Shown: one piece after another, positions 10,501-11,815 of the stretch
Numbering within the stretch: the stretch's first letter is position 1
Layout: each line of letters starts with the position of its first letter
Notes under the pieces: model-generated
Told to the model about the DNA's origin: nothing
What the model saw: the letters and a program-made list of their open reading frames with translations, nothing else
Database searches by the model: none
Origin: CBDUQN01 sp965369375
GTDB taxonomy: Bacteria; Krumholzibacteriota; Krumholzibacteriia; Krumholzibacteriales; Krumholzibacteriaceae
NCBI GenBank assembly: GCA_965369375.1
Contig: CBDUQN010000095.1
Location: forward strand, 1 to 11,815
Length of the DNA: 11,815 bases
Reading direction: 5' to 3'
Position numbers and translations under genes: made by a program

Positions 10501-11382
10501 CACGTCCTCTTCCAGGTTCCCTTCTTTCTCGACAAGAACGACTTTGAGAATCGCCTGCGATTTCATCATTGCGAGGGCGGTTTCGGTGAGCGGTTTGCCG
10601 CACTCGACTATGATTTCCCCCGTCTTCTTGTCGATGACATCCTCGGCCACCGGGCGGTCGATGAGCGCCTGATCCCTCTTGCTCTGTCGCTGGGAAAGGG
10701 TGTGAACCTTCGTTTTATGAAATAGCTTGATGATCGCGCTGTTCGGCTCGAATCCCATCGCTTTCAGCAGCACCGTCACCGGGATCTTCCGCCTGCGGTC
10801 GATGTAAACGTACATGATGTCGTTTACATCGATCACGAACTCCACCCATGACCCCCGGTACGGAATGATACGGGCGTTGAAAAGCCGTTTCCCGTTGGGA
10901 TGATAATCATCGTTGAAAACGACACCGGGCGAGCGATGGAGCTGGCTTACCACGACACGTTCGGCGCCGTTGATGATGAAGGTTCCCTTTTCGGTGATCA
11001 GCGGGATCTCACCCAGGTAGACTTCACTCTGGATGATGTCCTTGATTATCTTCTCTCCCTCGCTCTCTTCGCGCACCACGAGCCTGAGCGCCGCCTTCAG
11101 CGGAGCGGCATAGGTCAGATCCCGCTCCTTGCACTCTTCGACCGTGTACTTCGGTTCTCCGACGACGTATCCGAGGTACTCGAGGGTAAACTCACCCCTC
11201 GCCGAGACGACGGGAAAAACAGATTTGAAAACCGCCTCGAGCCCGATATCCTCTCTCTTGTCGATCGGAACGTTCTGCTGGAGAAATCGTTCGTATGATG
11301 CGAGCTGCACTTCGAGGAGATGAGGAATTTCCTTCACCCGTGGAATCTTCGAATAATCGATCCTATCAGGCAACTTGATCAT
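7597..11382 (-). CDS. rpoB: DNA-directed RNA polymerase subunit beta
   Basis: A 1261-residue beta subunit of core RNA polymerase. It starts [26 protein letters not shown] and ends [15 protein letters not shown]. The rifampicin pocket [31 protein letters not shown] (455-485) carries the drug-sensitive residues Gln461, Asp464, His474 and Ser479 (E. coli 513, 516, 526 and 531), with Ile520 matching E. coli 572. Further landmarks are [17 protein letters not shown] (504-520), [14 protein letters not shown] (757-770), [19 protein letters not shown] (1032-1050) and the C-terminal [24 protein letters not shown] (1179-1202), which contacts beta'. A highly charged, probably coiled-coil segment at about 889-932 corresponds to the variable insertion region before the lineage-specific part of E. 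coli beta. The ATG at 11380-11382 has GGAGGG ten bases upstream. It lies 58 bp after rplL and is directly followed by rpoC, so the subunits are co-expressed. Confidence 0.98.
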   Translation of the reverse strand: [1261 protein letters not shown]

Positions 11383-11407
11383 CTTAGATGATCCCTCCCT
11401 TTGGCAA

Positions 11408-11443
11408 GGCTGTATAAAGCCCTACTAGTGTGGGGTAACACTA
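11408..11443 (-). promoter_or_regulatory. Two small tandem hairpins in the rplL-rpoB spacer
   Basis: The first hairpin, TAGTGT (11443-11438) with ACACTA (11431-11426) around a 6-base loop, includes the rplL stop codon. The second, GGCT (11421-11418) with AGCC (11411-11408) around 6 bases, follows four bases later. No U-tract follows either. In E. coli the longer rplL-rpoB spacer holds a partial attenuator and an RNase III site that lower rpoBC expression relative to L7/L12. These short stems occupy the same place and could play a similar role, but they are weak and the analogy is inference. Confidence 0.3.
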
Positions 11444-11815
11444 CTTTATTTCTGCCGTAGCGCCGACTTCCTCGACCTTCTTCTTGATATCTTCCGCTTC
11501 TTCCTTGTTGATTGCCTCTTTGATAGGCTTCGGAGCATCTTCGACGAGCTTCTTGGCCTCTATCAGCCCGAGACCGGTGATCGCGCGGACTACCTTGATA
11601 ACCTGTATCTTCTGGCCACCGAAGTCCTTGAGAATAACGTCGAATTCCGTCTGCTCTTCCGCTTCTTCCGCGGCACCGGCTGCGCCTGCTGCCATGCCGG
11701 GCATAATCGCCATCGGCGCGGCCGCGCTCACGCCGAAGCGCTCCTCGAGCGTCTTGACGAGATCGGCGAGCTCCAGAACGGTCATCGTCTCCACCATCTC
11801 TACGACCTTGTCGAT
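11441..11815 (-). CDS. rplL: 50S ribosomal protein L7/L12, N-terminus beyond right edge
   Basis: The reading frame is open to the last base of the window (at least 124 residues) and ends at TAG 11441-11443. The visible protein has the N-terminal dimerisation helices (IDKVVEMVETMTVLELADLVKTLEERFGVSAAAP), a flexible Ala/Gly/Met/Glu-rich hinge (about 36-58 in the visible part), and the C-terminal factor-binding domain TEFDVILKDFGGQKIQVIKVVRAITGLGLIEAKKLVE...KKKVEEVGA. L7/L12 forms the ribosomal stalk that recruits EF-G, EF-Tu, IF2 and release factors. An ATG at 11795-11797 could be mistaken for the start, but the six codons before it (IDKVVE) align with the conserved DQIIEA-like segment of L7/L12. 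The true start should therefore lie a few codons outside the window. Upstream rplJ (L10) is expected but not visible. It heads the rpoBC transcript in this window. Confidence 0.96.
   Translation of the reverse strand: MDKVVEMVETMTVLELADLVKTLEERFGVSAAAPMAIMPGMAAGAAGAAEEAEEQTEFDVILKDFGGQKIQVIKVVRAITGLGLIEAKKLVEDAPKPIKEAINKEEAEDIKKKVEEVGATAEIK

Noticed and set aside
11795..11797. ATG as the start codon of rplL
   Set aside because: The in-frame codons upstream (IDKVVE) match the conserved L7/L12 N-terminal helix, so this Met is internal and the gene continues past the window edge.

Overview
The window is one contiguous stretch of bacterial transcription/translation core genes, all read from the minus strand. 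From right to left (the direction of transcription) it holds rplL (ribosomal stalk L7/L12, cut by the right edge), rpoB and rpoC (RNA polymerase beta and beta'), rpsL (S12), rpsG (S7), fusA (EF-G), and the first 18 codons of a tuf-type EF-Tu gene at the left edge. This is the 'beta' (rplL-rpoBC) operon fused head to tail with the 'str' operon. The arrangement is widespread in bacteria; in E. coli the two blocks are separate. No mobile element, CRISPR array, tRNA, rRNA or accessory gene is visible.

The DNA is moderately GC-rich. All proteins look intact and ordinary for their families, with catalytic, metal-binding and nucleotide-binding motifs present. RpoC carries a long insertion inside the trigger loop (SI3-like, sandwich-barrel hybrid motif type). 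Such insertions are typical of Gram-negative-type lineages and absent from Firmicutes and Actinobacteria. I infer an uncultured or little-studied Gram-negative-type bacterium (for example a delta-proteobacterial or FCB-related lineage), but the sequence read by eye does not fix the phylum.

Layout: rplL ends 58 bp before rpoB, and a small hairpin covers its stop codon. rpoB is followed at once by a perfect AGGAGG and then rpoC, whose most plausible start is a CUG codon. A 205-bp gap after rpoC holds a hairpin without a U-tract and a convincing sigma70-type promoter (TTGACA, 17 bp, TAACTT, with an A/T-rich upstream element). The str block can therefore probably be transcribed on its own as well as by read-through. 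rpsL and rpsG both start with GUG and lie only 14 bp apart. A 244-bp gap then separates rpsG from fusA. fusA and tuf are 18 bp apart.

The most interesting non-coding signal is that rpsG-fusA gap. It is rich in potential RNA structure, including a two-part stem-loop that would bury the fusA Shine-Dalgarno sequence, an upstream hairpin whose arm could compete for the anti-SD strand, and a 17-codon possible leader ORF between them. Because the 14-bp rpsL-rpsG spacer cannot hold an E. coli-type S7 operator, this leader is a good candidate for a lineage-specific control point. The function is inference only.
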